From NCBI GenBank assembly GCA_020726505.1, contig JAHLEZ010000015.1, forward strand, positions 2,046,001-2,110,000: 64,000 nt of DNA. The letters run 5' to 3'. The translations under genes and the position numbers were made by a program. The notes under the pieces are model-generated. The model was not told the DNA's origin. It ran no database searches and was given only the letters and a program-made list of their open reading frames with translations. Positions 25,074-37,399 of this stretch are shown here, one piece after another. Positions within the stretch are counted from its first letter, which is position 1; each line of letters begins with the position of its first letter. The DNA is from Leptodontidium sp. MPI-SDFR-AT-0119 (Eukaryota > Ascomycota > Leotiomycetes > Helotiales > Leptodontidiaceae).

Positions 25074-27685
25074 ATGGTACTCGAATCTCGTGGACCAACA
25101 AAACACAATGCAATGATGGGAAAGAGAGTCCCTCATCCACCCTCCACTAAATTCCACGACGACATCCTACCCCCTGCTAAGAGACTGAAGACATTTGAAA
25201 GTACAGACGGCGAGGATTCACGCGATGCATCGGGAGATGACAATGTGCCCCGTAGTCCCAAAGGCTTTCGAGACGAAATCCCGGATTCTGACGATGGGGA
25301 TGGATCTGGAGTCGATGAGCCATCCATCCTCAAACGACCGACTGAGTTAGAGAGCGCCTTGCCTCCAGTAAAGACAGATAAAGAAGCCATTGACGAGTAT
25401 GAAGCAATGCGAGCTGCTGAGGATGTTCCAGAAGATTTGAAATCCCGCCTCACCCAGCGAACCTGGATCAAGGGGAAGAGCTCGATATATGTAGACGCTT
25501 TCAACCTTGCCTTAGAAACTGTACTAGAAGATGAGGCCCATTTATTCGACGAGAAAGAAATGGAAGTCTTCAACCAGTGGAGGCAACTAGATTATGAAGC
25601 TCAGTACTTGTAAGTCATATGTGCATCAGTCTCGATTCTGCTAACGGGAGCAGATACGTCCGTCTCTTTTTGAGAAAGACTTCGGCGTGGCACCGCATAA
25701 ATCGTCTTGGGTACTACAGCGATATTGCAGACCTCCCTGAGGCTGCAAATATTCTTCAATCGGATCGCGCATTGCCAGAATCATCAGCAGCCGTTCAGGT
25801 GAACCCAGCAGAACTTGCTCCTCCTGAAGGTACCCTGCTGGAGTCTCAGTTCAGATTTGCCGATTGTTCTGATGGGACTATCACCTCTCTTGAAGAAGCC
25901 TCCTCGCTCTTGAATTTGGAAGAAGTCAAAGGCCTCGCAAAAGAAGCGAAAGTTCAGGGGAAGAACAAAAGCGGTATACTCAGAGCTCTGTTGAACATGA
26001 GCCAGCGTCAGAGCGGTCTTGGCTGGGTCGGCTTGAGGAGGTCTGACAGCCAAGGCAGTGTTGCTTCGGAGACGGGAGAGAAGGAAGATGATGCGGATGA
26101 TTCAATGTCCGATATGAACAGAGACGGTCATTTTCTCCGCAAGATTCTGGCGACCACGGGAGCTTGCATAAGACTGTCGCTTCCAACTCTGAAGCTATTT
26201 GAAAGAGTCCACCTGGTATTCTATCGATCGACTGAATGGACTGATAAGTCCTTAACGACGATTATTCTTGCTCGAATATCACGTCGAAACTTCCCGGACT
26301 ACATTGTGTCTCGGTCCCAAAACATATTCCCCTCACGGGCTGACTTGCTTGAATTCGAAGCAGCACTCCGCACTCAATTTCGAGTAGATAACATATTGGA
26401 ACTCAACGGCAACCCCTCCAAGGATGGTCTTAATGTTGTTCTTGCAATATTTGACGAAGTGTATCCCCGATGGAAGATTCTACTAGAAGAGGAGCAACGC
26501 AAAGAAGATCGCATTTACGAAAGTGGTGAAGGAGCGTACCTCCGACGTTTCTCGCCCGCCTGGGTTTATACCCGGGTCATTCATAAAGGCACCTATGTTC
26601 TTGGTCGTTTAAAAATGCACGAGCGAGAACATGCTGTTACTTCAGAGCTTTTGAATCAACATCTGTTCCACGCCGCAAGACGAGGGGCGTGGTATCAACG
26701 AAAGGCTCTATTAGAAGAACATTACATGCACGCTTTGCGACCGCCGCCCGGCGTCTCTAACTTGGAGCAGCAAAAGAAACACTGGAAGAGGATCTCTCTC
26801 CAGACATGTGAGGCGGGCCTCCAGGATAAAGACTGTCACACAATATACCATTACGACCTGCAGAAGCGAATCCGGAAACTCGAGAAGGGTCTCAAGATTC
26901 CGAAACGAGAACAGCACGACTTTGGACATGTCCTACTCGCCAAACCAATCGAAGTGACAGTCGAAGGGATCCAGGTCAAAAAAGAGCATCTTCTCAGCAG
27001 ACGACCCAGTGCACAGGGAGAGGAGAAACAGCGAAGCACGAAAACGATATGGGTCGATGAAGCTGAAGGTGGAGGAGAATGTAGCGTGGAAGCTATGTGT
27101 TTGTCTGATTACCGCTCAAGGGGGTTCAAAGGCTACCACGCAGAAGGCGGGATCGTGCGAACACTGTTTGCATATCTGTTCTACGATGTCCTTTTCGTCT
27201 ATATTCCCAACGTCTTCCAGACAGCTTACCAAACATGTCCTTTGGACCTGCACACCGATGCCTTCTTTCCCTCTCGAGCATCCGAGATCAATCACCGTTT
27301 AGTGGAGATTGAAAACGGCGCTGCAGCAGACATCATTCGTGCAGTTGATGCACGAGAGCGCGAGAAACGCACATGCGCCATTGGTCTGAACTGGGATTTC
27401 GAACTCCACGATCTGCTAGAGATTGTCAGCTGCTTCGATGGGCAGGCTCTGGCAACGGTGTGCAAAGTCATGGCAGAGGAGTACAGAGTACGGGGTGGAG
27501 GGATGCCGGATTTGTTTTTGTGGGATGTGGCGAAGAAGCAGGTGGTGTTCTCTGAGGTCAAGAGCGAAAACGACAGGTTGAGTGATACCCAGAGGTTATG
27601 GATTCATGTCTTGACTGGAGCGGGCATTCGGGTCGAGCTTTGCAATGCTTTGGCAAAGGAGGTGAGGGTTGTATCTGCTGGGTGA
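25074..27685 (+). CDS. FAN1: Fanconi-associated nuclease 1 homolog (VRR-NUC)
   Basis: Exons 25074-25609 and 25654-27685 give 855 residues; the 44-bp intron has GTAAGT, CTAAC and GCAG. FAN1 is a structure-specific 5' flap endo/exonuclease in interstrand crosslink repair. Residues 1-140 are acidic and disordered. YVRLFLRKTSAWHRINRL opens the conserved part near residue 180, and a SAP-like helix pair lies near 265-305. The VRR-NUC domain ends the protein: MPDLFLW at 796-802 and SEVK at 812-815 supply the Asp...Glu-x-Lys metal site, followed by DTQRLWI. I see no Cys/His UBZ finger at the N-terminus, as expected for many fungal members, so ubiquitin-dependent recruitment by that domain is unlikely. 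Identification is firm from the C-terminal domain. Confidence 0.93.
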
Positions 27686-28027
27686 GGACATGCGATAGAT
27701 GTGGCTAGATGTGCTTGACCTTAGTCAAAGTTGTATACCCAATCCTTTGAGGCATTTCTTATCTAGAGCCGGCTCCCTCGTGTGCTCACCGCACTCTGGA
27801 GTCGCTGTCAGTTGAACCATCGTAATTGGTCGCTGATGTTAAGTTCATACATAGCTGAATATAGAAAACTCGCTTGCCCTCAGCAGTTTGCGAAGACTGT
27901 TGACACAGCAAAACATCATTATAATAAATCATTGCCCATTAACCTCGTGCTTGGGACAGCTTCACGAAGAAGGATCTTGTAATTAACTTGACTTCTGCGA
28001 TTCTACATGCGCATCGGGTATATATTC
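27686..28027. other. convergent 3' spacer, FAN1 / NLR
   Basis: A 342-bp stretch where two opposite transcripts end. No gene is visible. Confidence 0.5.
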
Positions 28028-31000
28028 TCAATCAAACGGAATGAGGTCACAATCCAAATCCTCGTCAAATTCCTCAAACTGGCCTTGGAGCCTCTTCTGG
28101 GGTGTATGCAGCATCCCTTCTCCTTCTTTATCCTCAACAGATATCCAGTTTCCCAAATCATCCTCCTTGAGATAAACGCCGATGGGGGGCGTTGGGTGTT
28201 TATCATGGCGTGGACCTATGATCAAGACAGAGTTCTGACCCGGCAAATCTGGCGGGAAGAACTGGACAGCGCGGTTCCGCGAAGATCGTGGCAGGAAAAT
28301 GCATTTGCTGGGAACTGTGACCGTAAAATCTTTGGATTCTGCCCTTATACCGTTTTCTGGTGCCGTAGATGAGGAGGATTCTTGGCCCAAAGCTGTCCCA
28401 GGGAATGAGATTCGGTAGACTCTGAGCCGAGAGTGGCTGACCGTCAGGTACAGATCATTCCGAGTCCAGGTGAATGCAAACGGTAGGTTCTGAACATGGA
28501 GCTTCATGTCATAGCCGAGACGAAGGCTTGTTGAAGCAACCATCTTGGGAGGAATCTTCGTCGGCTTCTTTGAAGACAGTTTCAGTAGCATGACATGCAT
28601 GTACAGGCAAACTCTCTGTTTGGCACCATGTCTCTTGTGATCTCGGTCATGTGCGTTGATGGGAGATCGCTCGATTATTGCTTCGATGCTAGCAACTCGA
28701 AGCAATCCACCGCAGGGTGAGAATGAAAGGTCTACGCAGATTGGACGAGCTGTTTCCTGGTCAGCGTTGATCTTTATTTTTAAGTACGGTGCTTACCTTT
28801 CTTCGTAGCTTCGAGTTTCTGCTCAAAAAAGGTATTCCCTTCGAAATCCGCAAACAACAAAGCATCACCACTTACAGCCCAGACAACAAGTGAGAGTTGG
28901 GGATGTATGACCGGGGGCGAGTTGTGTAAGAGACAGTCCAAGTTTCGCCGAAAACGGAATATACGGGTTTTCTTGCCCCTACCATCACTCTTGTAGACAT
29001 TCAACTCCTGCTGGATATTGAAATTCCGTCTCGAAGCAACGATACCAGCAAATTTGGAATTGATCACACGGTATAATTGATGTTTCTTGTCGTAACACCA
29101 TCTACCCCGCCGCTCGCACGAATTGCAAAGATCAAAGTCGTTCTCCTCGCATATGAGACAGTGGAGGTATCGTTCGATGTCTTTATTGCACCCATCACAG
29201 AGCTTGGAGCCAGAAGCCTGGGCGATCTCAACAGGGTATTGTGATTGTTCTGTTTCCTGAGAAAGCAGCTCTGGGGCCAGCGCAGACCTTTCTGAAATGT
29301 CACTCTGGATAGAGCCATTCGAACCTGTATCCGAGTCATCGGCTACAGCTTCGTCGAAACTTACGATGGATTTAGCCGAGTCCAATGTGCTCATTATGCT
29401 GCTTCCGTCGGAGTCGGTAGCAGGGTTGGATTCCACGATAGAGGTACCAGAGGCGGATTCCTCAGGCTCTTCCACTTCCGTGTTTTCGTCAAATTCATCG
29501 GTGTCTGACTCCACGGCCTCCTCAAAGTCAGACTCGTCATCTGAGATATCTTCCGTGCTTGAGTCTTCACTCCAAGACTCCTCTGCCAAGTCCTCGTCGC
29601 CAATACTCGAGTCATCGCCAGAGGAAGTAGATTCGTGCTCAGCGTCCTCATCTGAAATTTCGGCATCATCACCAGAGCCATTTCTAGCAGAACGACGACT
29701 GGCCTTAAAATGAAATACTCTCTTCCGTGCTTCCTGTCCCCTGAGGCGCTCCTCGGCAGCTGATGTTGCTGATGGCTGGGGCCTTTGTATGCGCCTACGA
29801 CAAGTGACCAAATATGATCCTCGCGTACAGACGTCTTCCCATGGTTCACCTTGTAGCACTCTATCCTTGACCGGGACATAATCCTTGTTTTGAGCTTTGG
29901 TGCCTTGTCCAAACAAACTGGTTCCAATTCTGAGAGTAGATCCATTCCCGCCGATGCAAATCGCCTCAGGCGGAGTAACAGCCACACCATTAGGTATGAG
30001 TGGGAAAGAGCGAAAAGTTTTTGAACATGGAAGTGAATATAAGTGCAGCTCGGTACTATCCATTGAGAATGGGATCTCTGTCTGTGAAACAAGTGTGGGG
30101 GTTTCAACTCCACCAATCGACCACCGTTCGAGTTGTAGCGATGTTGACTCGCTAAGCGCGTATTAGTTATTGACAGGTCACAACATTAACTTAACTTACT
30201 CTGTTGTCTGTATCCATCCAGTCACTAATGATTTTCCATCCGCTGAGAGCTGCTGAATCTGACAGCGACTCTCCACCCCTTCTTCACGCTTGTTATGGCT
30301 GAATTCAAAGCTCTGGTATCGACAGTTGCCGCTGGAGAGAAAGTTGTTGCGACCTAGGGCACCCCAGAAGCAGCGATCTAATTCACCATTGAACTGTCGA
30401 GACTGGCCACATTGTAGTAGATCACACCACTCGCCTTGAAATTCCAGATACTGTCGGTGGAGGCTGTTTTCGTGAAGAGGCATCCAGTTCGGTAGAGTTT
30501 TCCGCACGGTCCTCACTTGATCTGTGATGTCGTCACACATCTGGAGAAAGTGCCCTATAACAAAGAGGCTTTGGACTTGAAGGCATGTTTGGAAGCTTGT
30601 TGAGTTGAGGAAGTCAACGACTTGATCCCTGTCGAGCGGTTGCGGTGGCACTGGCCCAGAACACCCTTCCTCCGTGTCGAAGTGTTGATACCAGTACTTG
30701 GCCGCATAGGAGAGCAGGCGATGATCTGTAGTACCCTCATCTTCAACGGTCCAAAACATACCGTATGCGTCTTTCTCAAGCATTTTCCCGTACCTGGGTT
30801 GAGACAAATACCGGAGGCAACTATCTCGAATGATGCGACTGTTCGCAAATTCGTCATCGTGAGGGGCGTTGGCTTTATCAGAGTGCTTCATCAGAAAAGT
30901 CCGAACCGCTGAATGGGAGAGATGCAAGATGTCATTCTGGTAATTGCAATCGATCTTGATATGCCTAACGAGAGAGAGGCAGCCGTTCAAGATTTTCCGA

Positions 31001-33545
31001 GGATCAACTCGCTTATTGTCGCTGAGGTTCTCACCCTTGGCAGTCCTGATCATCGCTACGGCTTCGATGATTTCAGATATCCGAAGAGGTCGCTTAGAAA
31101 AGGTCAGAAGCGAGAGAACGATTCTGAAAGTATTGTCAGTACGGAAAATTACTCGCTGTTGTCTCATGAACTTACTTCCATAAAGGTAGTTTCTTGCTCC
31201 CGCCGTCTTGCTTCTTCATGCGGTTAATAGCCTTCGTGTAGAGACCACTCATCTCCCGTGGAAGTCCCTCGTTGGCCAGTCTTATTAGATCGTCGGTATC
31301 CTCTGCTTCATCTCTGAGGTCGCGGAGCATCGAGCTCGCCCACAGAAAGCTTCCTTCGATGTCTGTCGCGATGGTTGATGTGATCAATGTCCTTGCAAAT
31401 GCTGTGGTATCCGGCGTGGTATCAGGTACGGCAGCTAAGAGATATTGTCGAATATCATCTGCCGTATCTTCAATCTGAAGGGCGATCTCTGTGATGGCAT
31501 CTGTCCATTCAGGCTTACAGAGATAGTCCTGAACAGCGGGAACAGGCTGACTGCTGCAAAATAGCCTCAACTTTCCAGGAAATTGGATTGCCTCCTGGAC
31601 AAGGAATGTAACAAAGTCTGGCACCTCCTTGTTGTGTCGATGGGCGGGAGCAAAGCATTGGCCTTCTGTATAGTCCGCCTCGTCCAAACCATCCACAAAG
31701 ATATAAGTAAAGGGCAGCTCCTGCAGAACAAAATGAATCAGGCGTTCCAACGAGCTAGAGTCATCCTTGTTGATCTGCAAAAACGACTCAAGAGAAGGAG
31801 GTGTCTCCAAACTGAGACACACTAGACAATCCAGAAGTTGCCAAGCCAAATTACGAAGGAGCTGTATCCTGGGGGTATATTGATCTTTTGTGAGAAATTG
31901 GAATGCAACTCGCTTTGTCCCAGACTGCCTTCGTATGAAGTCGATTGCTGAAGCGCACAGGAAGGACTTGCCCGCGCCATGTTTTCCATTTAGCCACAGT
32001 ACAGGCGACTTGCTGTCTTCTCTCGCCCAGCTCTCGAAGTTGGCGTGCCGAAATAACCACTCGCAGGTTCCAGGATGTCTTTCCTTCAGCACGCTATTGA
32101 AGATGCCAAAACTGAATTGATCATGGCTCTCGACCCGAGCCATCAGTGATCTCATCTCAGTCCCTATACAGTTAGTTACTAGTGGGAAAGAAGTCGAGGG
32201 TAGGTAGGAAGTACCGGCTTGGAGACGAATCTGTTCGGTTTTCCACATCGAGTCCGTGGCTCTGTGGCTTTGAGCGCTCTTTCGTTCCTCTTCTGCAGCT
32301 TCTCGCTCCTCAGCAGCTTTTTGTCGTTCCAACTCTGCAAGTTCACGATCCTTCTGGGCCGCTACCCTGTCTGCTTCAGCTCTTCCACGTTCTTCCTCGG
32401 CCTTTTCGCGTTCAATTTGGGCTGCTGATCGCTCCAAAGCGGTTTTGACAAACTCGTCTGTGAGATTTCGTTTCGTTCCCTCGACCAGAGTTGCTTCGGC
32501 GGCAATAGTCGCTCTCATTCCTTTATTCAGTTGTGCTTCCACGCCATCTCGAATCCTCGACAGCGTCACCCAGTTCCGCTCTAATTCAGAAAGCAAGCCA
32601 TCAAGCTTGCGGTTTTCTAGAAGAACATAACGCTCTTGGTGGGTATATTTTTTAGCCTGGTAACCGATAAAAACAATCTTGAAATAACTCACTCGGATGC
32701 TCAAGTATCTTAGCCGATCTATACCAGAAGTTGAAGATGGTTTTGTAGGATCCACAGATTACTCTTCGCACTACATCAGCGCCGTATGGTGAGACTCCAT
32801 AGAGCTCCTCGCAGCTCGTCAAGTCCCAGAGGATGTTGGGAAGCATCTGTAACTCGGCCTTGATCTGTTCGAATTGTTGGCTGTATCGTCCAGCACACTG
32901 TAGATTAGTTAGTCCGTTGGAAACCCATGGCAAGAAAGGCTGTACTCACATCCAAGACGATCTTTAAGCCACCCCAGATAAGCGCAAGTGGCATAGGGTA
33001 AGCTTGAACTGTTGGACGCACATATTTAGCTATAGTCGTGGAAACATGCATGGTATGACACATGGTAGAAGTAGACGCACTCATTGTATCAATAATTCCA
33101 GTGTAGTCTTTCAAAGCCTCAACCACAGGCAAAAAGACACCGTAGACACGGCGCAATTTCTTGTCAGAACAGTTCCTGGCCAACTTTTCGACCGAGTCTT
33201 GAATCGATTCAGGGGCGGCCATTGCATTTTGGGTTTTTATCCGCTCAAAGAATGCAAGCTTCTTCTTTTGCTTTGGATCACTTGCCAAGTCATCGCAAAA
33301 CCTTTGGAACTCTTGCTCAAATCTGAATCACCTGTCAGCCCTCCAGAGACATCTGGTATATGATAGTCCTACATCGTCTTTGTCACCTGCGTCTCTTTGG
33401 AATTCGCGACTTGTTGGTTCTTCCCGTTTGCAATCCGAATGTCAACGGTCGAGTAAGTCGGTGGCCGTGCGATACATTGAGAGTCAACCACGACGCTCCC
33501 CTCGTCGGGCTTCTCAGTGACAACCTCAACTTCGATTGAGCCCAT
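28028..33545 (-). CDS. NLR-type STAND NTPase: DUF7708-like / coiled coil / NACHT / ZZ / propeller-like
   Basis: Eight exons: 33373-33545, 32950-33322, 32693-32897, 32215-32634, 31176-32163, 30200-31123, 28797-30151 and 28028-28749, giving 1,719 residues; introns are 47-58 bp and all phases close. Residues about 58-250 resemble the DUF7708 domain found before NACHT in fungal proteins (PLALIWGGLKIVLD, CAGRYSQQFEQIK). A Glu/Arg/Ala-rich coiled coil spans about 315-375. The NACHT ATPase has Walker A GKHGAGKS near 450-457 and Walker B YIFVDGLDEAD near 544-554. A Ser/Asp/Glu-rich acidic stretch lies near 1187-1316, then a ZZ-type zinc finger near 1345-1390 (CDGCNKDIERYLHC...DFDLCNSC). The C-terminus has strands reading like WD40/propeller blades. 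Such proteins sense ligands and trigger self/non-self responses in fungi. The start was chosen as the first ATG of the open exon. Its divergent neighbour is an AAA ATPase. Confidence 0.85.
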
Positions 33546-34244
33546 TGTGTAAGTATCTCTAACAGAGAAGATAGAGAGCTACCACGGTTTCTTCAATATT
33601 AGACTTGTCGCTTCATAGCTCCAGTGCAAGCTACATCGATTGAACGAAGGACCGATGGGGATCTATCAAACCTGCTCAGATAACAGGCTCGAGCGAGACC
33701 AGGGGGATCTTTGTTGACCCCCATTTTGTCCAAGCGCTTACATTGACCGAGCCCCAAGATAGGCAATGCCTCAGCCGGGAAGCTGAAGACAGGGAACAGG
33801 GGGACACTAGATCCGTCGCGATACTATTTGCTGTTCGCTGATGAGGGCGTGTTGGGGGCCAAGATATCAGAATTTCCATGCAAGAGTCGTCCTTTCCGCT
33901 CACCGACGGGCGCTAAAGGTGTTGGCTGGGGGGCGAACCAGCCAGAGAAGCAAGGGGCTTCACAGGGTCTCCAGGGGCAGTGCATCAGCTTTCAAGCCCG
34001 CGAGGCTCTCCGCCTCACCAGTGACAGGGACAGTACACAGGGTTATTTTGCTGCTTGGGCTGGTGCATGCAGACCCTGGGGCTCTAGATCTATTAGTAGG
34101 ACAACCAACTCATGACTTCCAGAGAAAACTGCAAGAATTGTAGACGACCGACCTTTAGCCCAATTTTCTCGAAATCAACAGCTAACCGACATTTGTTTTC
34201 CTACTCAACAACACCCGTTACTGTAAGAACCTTCATCTCACAGA
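33546..34244. promoter_or_regulatory. divergent promoter region, NLR / AAA ATPase
   Basis: About 700 bp separate the two starts and should carry both promoters. An open frame of about 100 codons at 33841-34143 has no recognisable domain and overlaps another frame, so I treat it as chance. Confidence 0.5.
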
Positions 34245-36323
34245 ATGCCTCCAACCGTCAAACAGGCACCAATTGAGAAGAAAGCACCCACGGAAGATAG
34301 ATCGCACGACCAAGATGCGCAAAACGAGAAAGTAGACAAGGAAGCCGATAGTGAAGAAAGTGAGGAGGAACCAGCTGAGAAGCCACGAGAGAAGATAGTC
34401 CGCGTCGATCAAATGTTGGTGAATCTCTTCAGCCCAAGAAACCCACATACTCACTGTGCATTTAGATGGGACAAGAAGATCCGTAAATTTCGCTTCGTGA
34501 AGACAGCCAAGCCTAAGAATCGGAAGGAGAAGTTCGGTCGCTATGTCGTGACAGTCGCGCGTCGCATCTCAGAAAGGGGCGTGTTCACGGGTGCCTATGT
34601 CGTTGATATCCGAGGCAACTTTTTGTGTGAAGCTTTGGCGGACATCTACCGCGATGTTGATGGGGTCAATTTCCCCAAGAATGTGTCGCTTGTAAGTTTT
34701 ATTATCTGTGGGCTCGTAGAGTGCGTTAACTTACCCATCTTCAGGACAATGATGAATTAAAACTACTCTTCCACGCTCGCTTCGGTCTTGTCCAGAAACT
34801 CGAGGAAGTCAAGTCTTCAAAAAACTCCAGCGCTCTGCAAACGTTCGAACTGGAAGCCGGCGTGGAGTTCATCCACGAGCACTTCGGCTACGTCTTTCAC
34901 GAGCTCAAGCAGCTTCCCAAGAACGAGATCACTTTCTCGAATCTCTGGACTTTGTTTCCTCCCAACACCATGGTCTATGGCACAGATCCGCTCAAACAAG
35001 ACAGAATTTATCGAGTAAAGGGATCCAGATACAAGGAAGAGCCAGATGGAAGCACAAACTTCATTTTGTCGATCGATTATCTCGATTCTGACGGCGAGCT
35101 CACGGGATTTCTGCGTAACATTGCTTGTAAGATTGCCGCGTTCGAGGGGTCGATGATTATCACGAACTTGTCACTATATCCTTTTGCCCTGCACCCCGAG
35201 CACGAAGCTCTGAAGAATGACCTCGTCGTTCGTGGGGAGAAATTACTACGATTGCGAGGGAGGCATCTCCAAGAGTATAGCGGTCATGCTATTACCGAGG
35301 AGGGAAAGAAGTTCAATTCACATGGACGCGTGATGCTGGACCCAGTAATCTTCGATCAACTGCAACCTAACAACACGCTCGTTCCTAGGGTTTTCAAACC
35401 GATGCGGAGAGAAGTCCTAACGGCCGAGCACAAAATTATGCTTAACCCGGTTCTGTACGGCTTCAGTTTGGGCGACAAAACATGGGGTATGTTTGGAATA
35501 CCGGAACCACATCCAAGTCGAACTATGAAACTAATGTCCCGCAGGAGCATTTGCTGTATCTTCACTTGAAGACATAGTATGGAACGACAATATCATCAAC
35601 TCACTCGTCCTACCCCAAGAGCAGAAAGGTTTCATCCACTGTCTAGTCAAATCCCACGGTCTCGGAGATGCCAATGGCTTCGACGATATCGTTCGCGACA
35701 AAGGCAAAGGTCTCATTGGATTACTCGCAGGTCCGCCAGGCGTAGGCAAGACTCTCACAGCTGAGGTCATGGCCGAGATTGCACATAGACCACTGTACAT
35801 GATCAGCTCTGGCGAGCTAGGAGACACCTCAACGACAGTGCAAAACAAACTGGGAGCCATTCTCGAACTTGCAGAGACGTGGAACGCTGTTTTGCTACTC
35901 GACGAAGCAGATGTCTTCCTCGCAAAGCGTGACAATACCAATCTTGCTCGGAACGCCATCACCTCGATATTCCTCCGCCACTTGGAATACTACCAGGGTA
36001 TCCTACTCCTTACGACTAACAGGGGTTCGGGCTTTGACCCCGCTTTCCAGAGCAGAATTCACTTCTCCTTCCAATACAAAGATCTCGAAGTCGAAGCTCG
36101 AAAGGCGATCTGGAGAACTTTCCTCGGGAAGGCAGAAAGTGGGAACGTGGACGTTGCAGTTGGAGAAGATGATATTGATGTCTTATCGGAGATTGTGTTG
36201 AATGGGAGGCAGATCAAGAATATTATGAGTATCTCTCAGGCTGTGGCGCTGGAGAAGAATGTCCCGCTGGATCTGAGAGGGATTCGCTTGGCTCATGGGT
36301 TCTCACAGATGACGATAGAGTAG
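34245..36323 (+). CDS. AAA family ATPase with DUF7025-like N-terminal region
   Basis: Exons 34245-34691, 34745-35486 and 35545-36323 give 655 residues; introns are 53 and 58 bp. The first 50 residues are highly charged (Lys/Glu). A middle domain containing FSNLWTLFPPNTMVYG matches the DUF7025 region common before AAA modules in fungi. The AAA module has Walker A GPPGVGKT near 459-466, Walker B AVLLLDEADVF near 510-520, sensor 1 ILLLTTNR, and an arginine-finger segment DPAFQSRIHF. The class is close to ATPases that remodel protein complexes, but substrate and location are unknown; no signal peptide or membrane segment is seen. It is divergent from the NLR gene and ends 168 bp before a transposon. 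Confidence 0.88.
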
Positions 36324-36491
36324 CGGCTTCATAGTTGCATCTGAATATTTCCCTTACGCACATAATACCCAATTGCTTCATTATTATCTGGTCTTTGCCA
36401 AGAAAAGTCACACCTTGTTTACTCTTGTTCCTGGGACTCTCTTAGCGCCACTCGAAGCGAGAACTACTCCTTTTTGAAGCGAAAGCCTCTA

Positions 36492-36522
36492 CAGTCAGAC
36501 CGCTTCAAACACGGTAAATTTA
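36492..36522 (+). repeat. left terminal inverted repeat
   Basis: 31 bp, matching the reverse complement of 40696-40726 except for two adjacent bases. TA at 36490-36491 is the flanking target duplication. Confidence 0.92.
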
Positions 36523-36547
36523 AAAAATACATATTATAAAGATTCTA

Positions 36548-36669
36548 TTTAATCTATATTATGCGTCTAAATGTTAGCGTTCGAATGGACCCACTTTTAA
36601 CTTAATCGGGCTTAGGGTTCAATACTTATATCACTGCCAAGACAAGTGACAGGGGGCCAAAAATTTTGA
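36548..36669 (+). repeat. left subterminal direct repeat of the transposon
   Basis: About 120 bp starting TTTAATCTAT and ending GGGGGCCAAAAATTTTGA, matching 40442-40560 in the same orientation. Shared blocks include GGACCCACTTTT. The differences I see are mainly C/T and G/A. Confidence 0.85.
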
Positions 36670-37399
36670 GATTTTTATTTTTTATATTTTAATGTTTTTA
36701 AAAGGCTATAGTGAATATTTTTAAATTATTTTTCTTTATAAAATCATCAAAAAATACAATCAAGCCATTTATAAGAAAAAAAACTATATAATATTAATTA
36801 GATCCACTTTATTTTGAATATTTTATTTTATAGATATTTAATACATTAAAAATTTAAATATTTAATGTTTATTATTAAAAACGTATAATATATTATAATT
36901 TAAAAGAATAAAGTGTAAGCTATTATGTATATATACTTAGTACTTATAGTGTTTTAAGTTATATTATAGTATTAAAGCTTATTTTATATTTAAATATTTC
37001 TTTTTTTAAAATATTAACATTTTACTTACTTTATCTCAACGTCAACACTTGATAATTATAGCTAATTAAATATCACTTATCTATAAGTAATTAATCTATA
37101 TTAAAGTTCATTACTAATAGTTATTTCAATATAATTGTTATAGTGATTTCTTTAATAGTTATTGTTTTGTTATTAGCCAGAGTTATACTATTAAATATCG
37201 TACTAATTTAAAACTGATTCTGATTATTATTCTTTCTAAAGCACTGTTATAATTACTAAGCTAGCTACCGCACTAGTAAATAAATACAAAATCTAACTAA
37301 TAAAATCAAGCCAAGTGATTTACCTCTATTAGGTTCCCCTCTAGAATTATATCGAATTCCTTCATCTACTTTTCTGATATAGTTTTATAGCCACTTTGT

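Noticed and set aside
29394..30116. 240-codon frame overlapping the NLR exon 7 in another frame
   Set aside because: The overlapping frame carries the ZZ finger and joins upstream and downstream exons in phase; this one does not and its open length follows from the Ser/Asp codon pattern.
33841..34143. 100-codon frame between the NLR and AAA genes
   Set aside because: It overlaps another frame over most of its length, has no domain, and lies in the expected promoter region.
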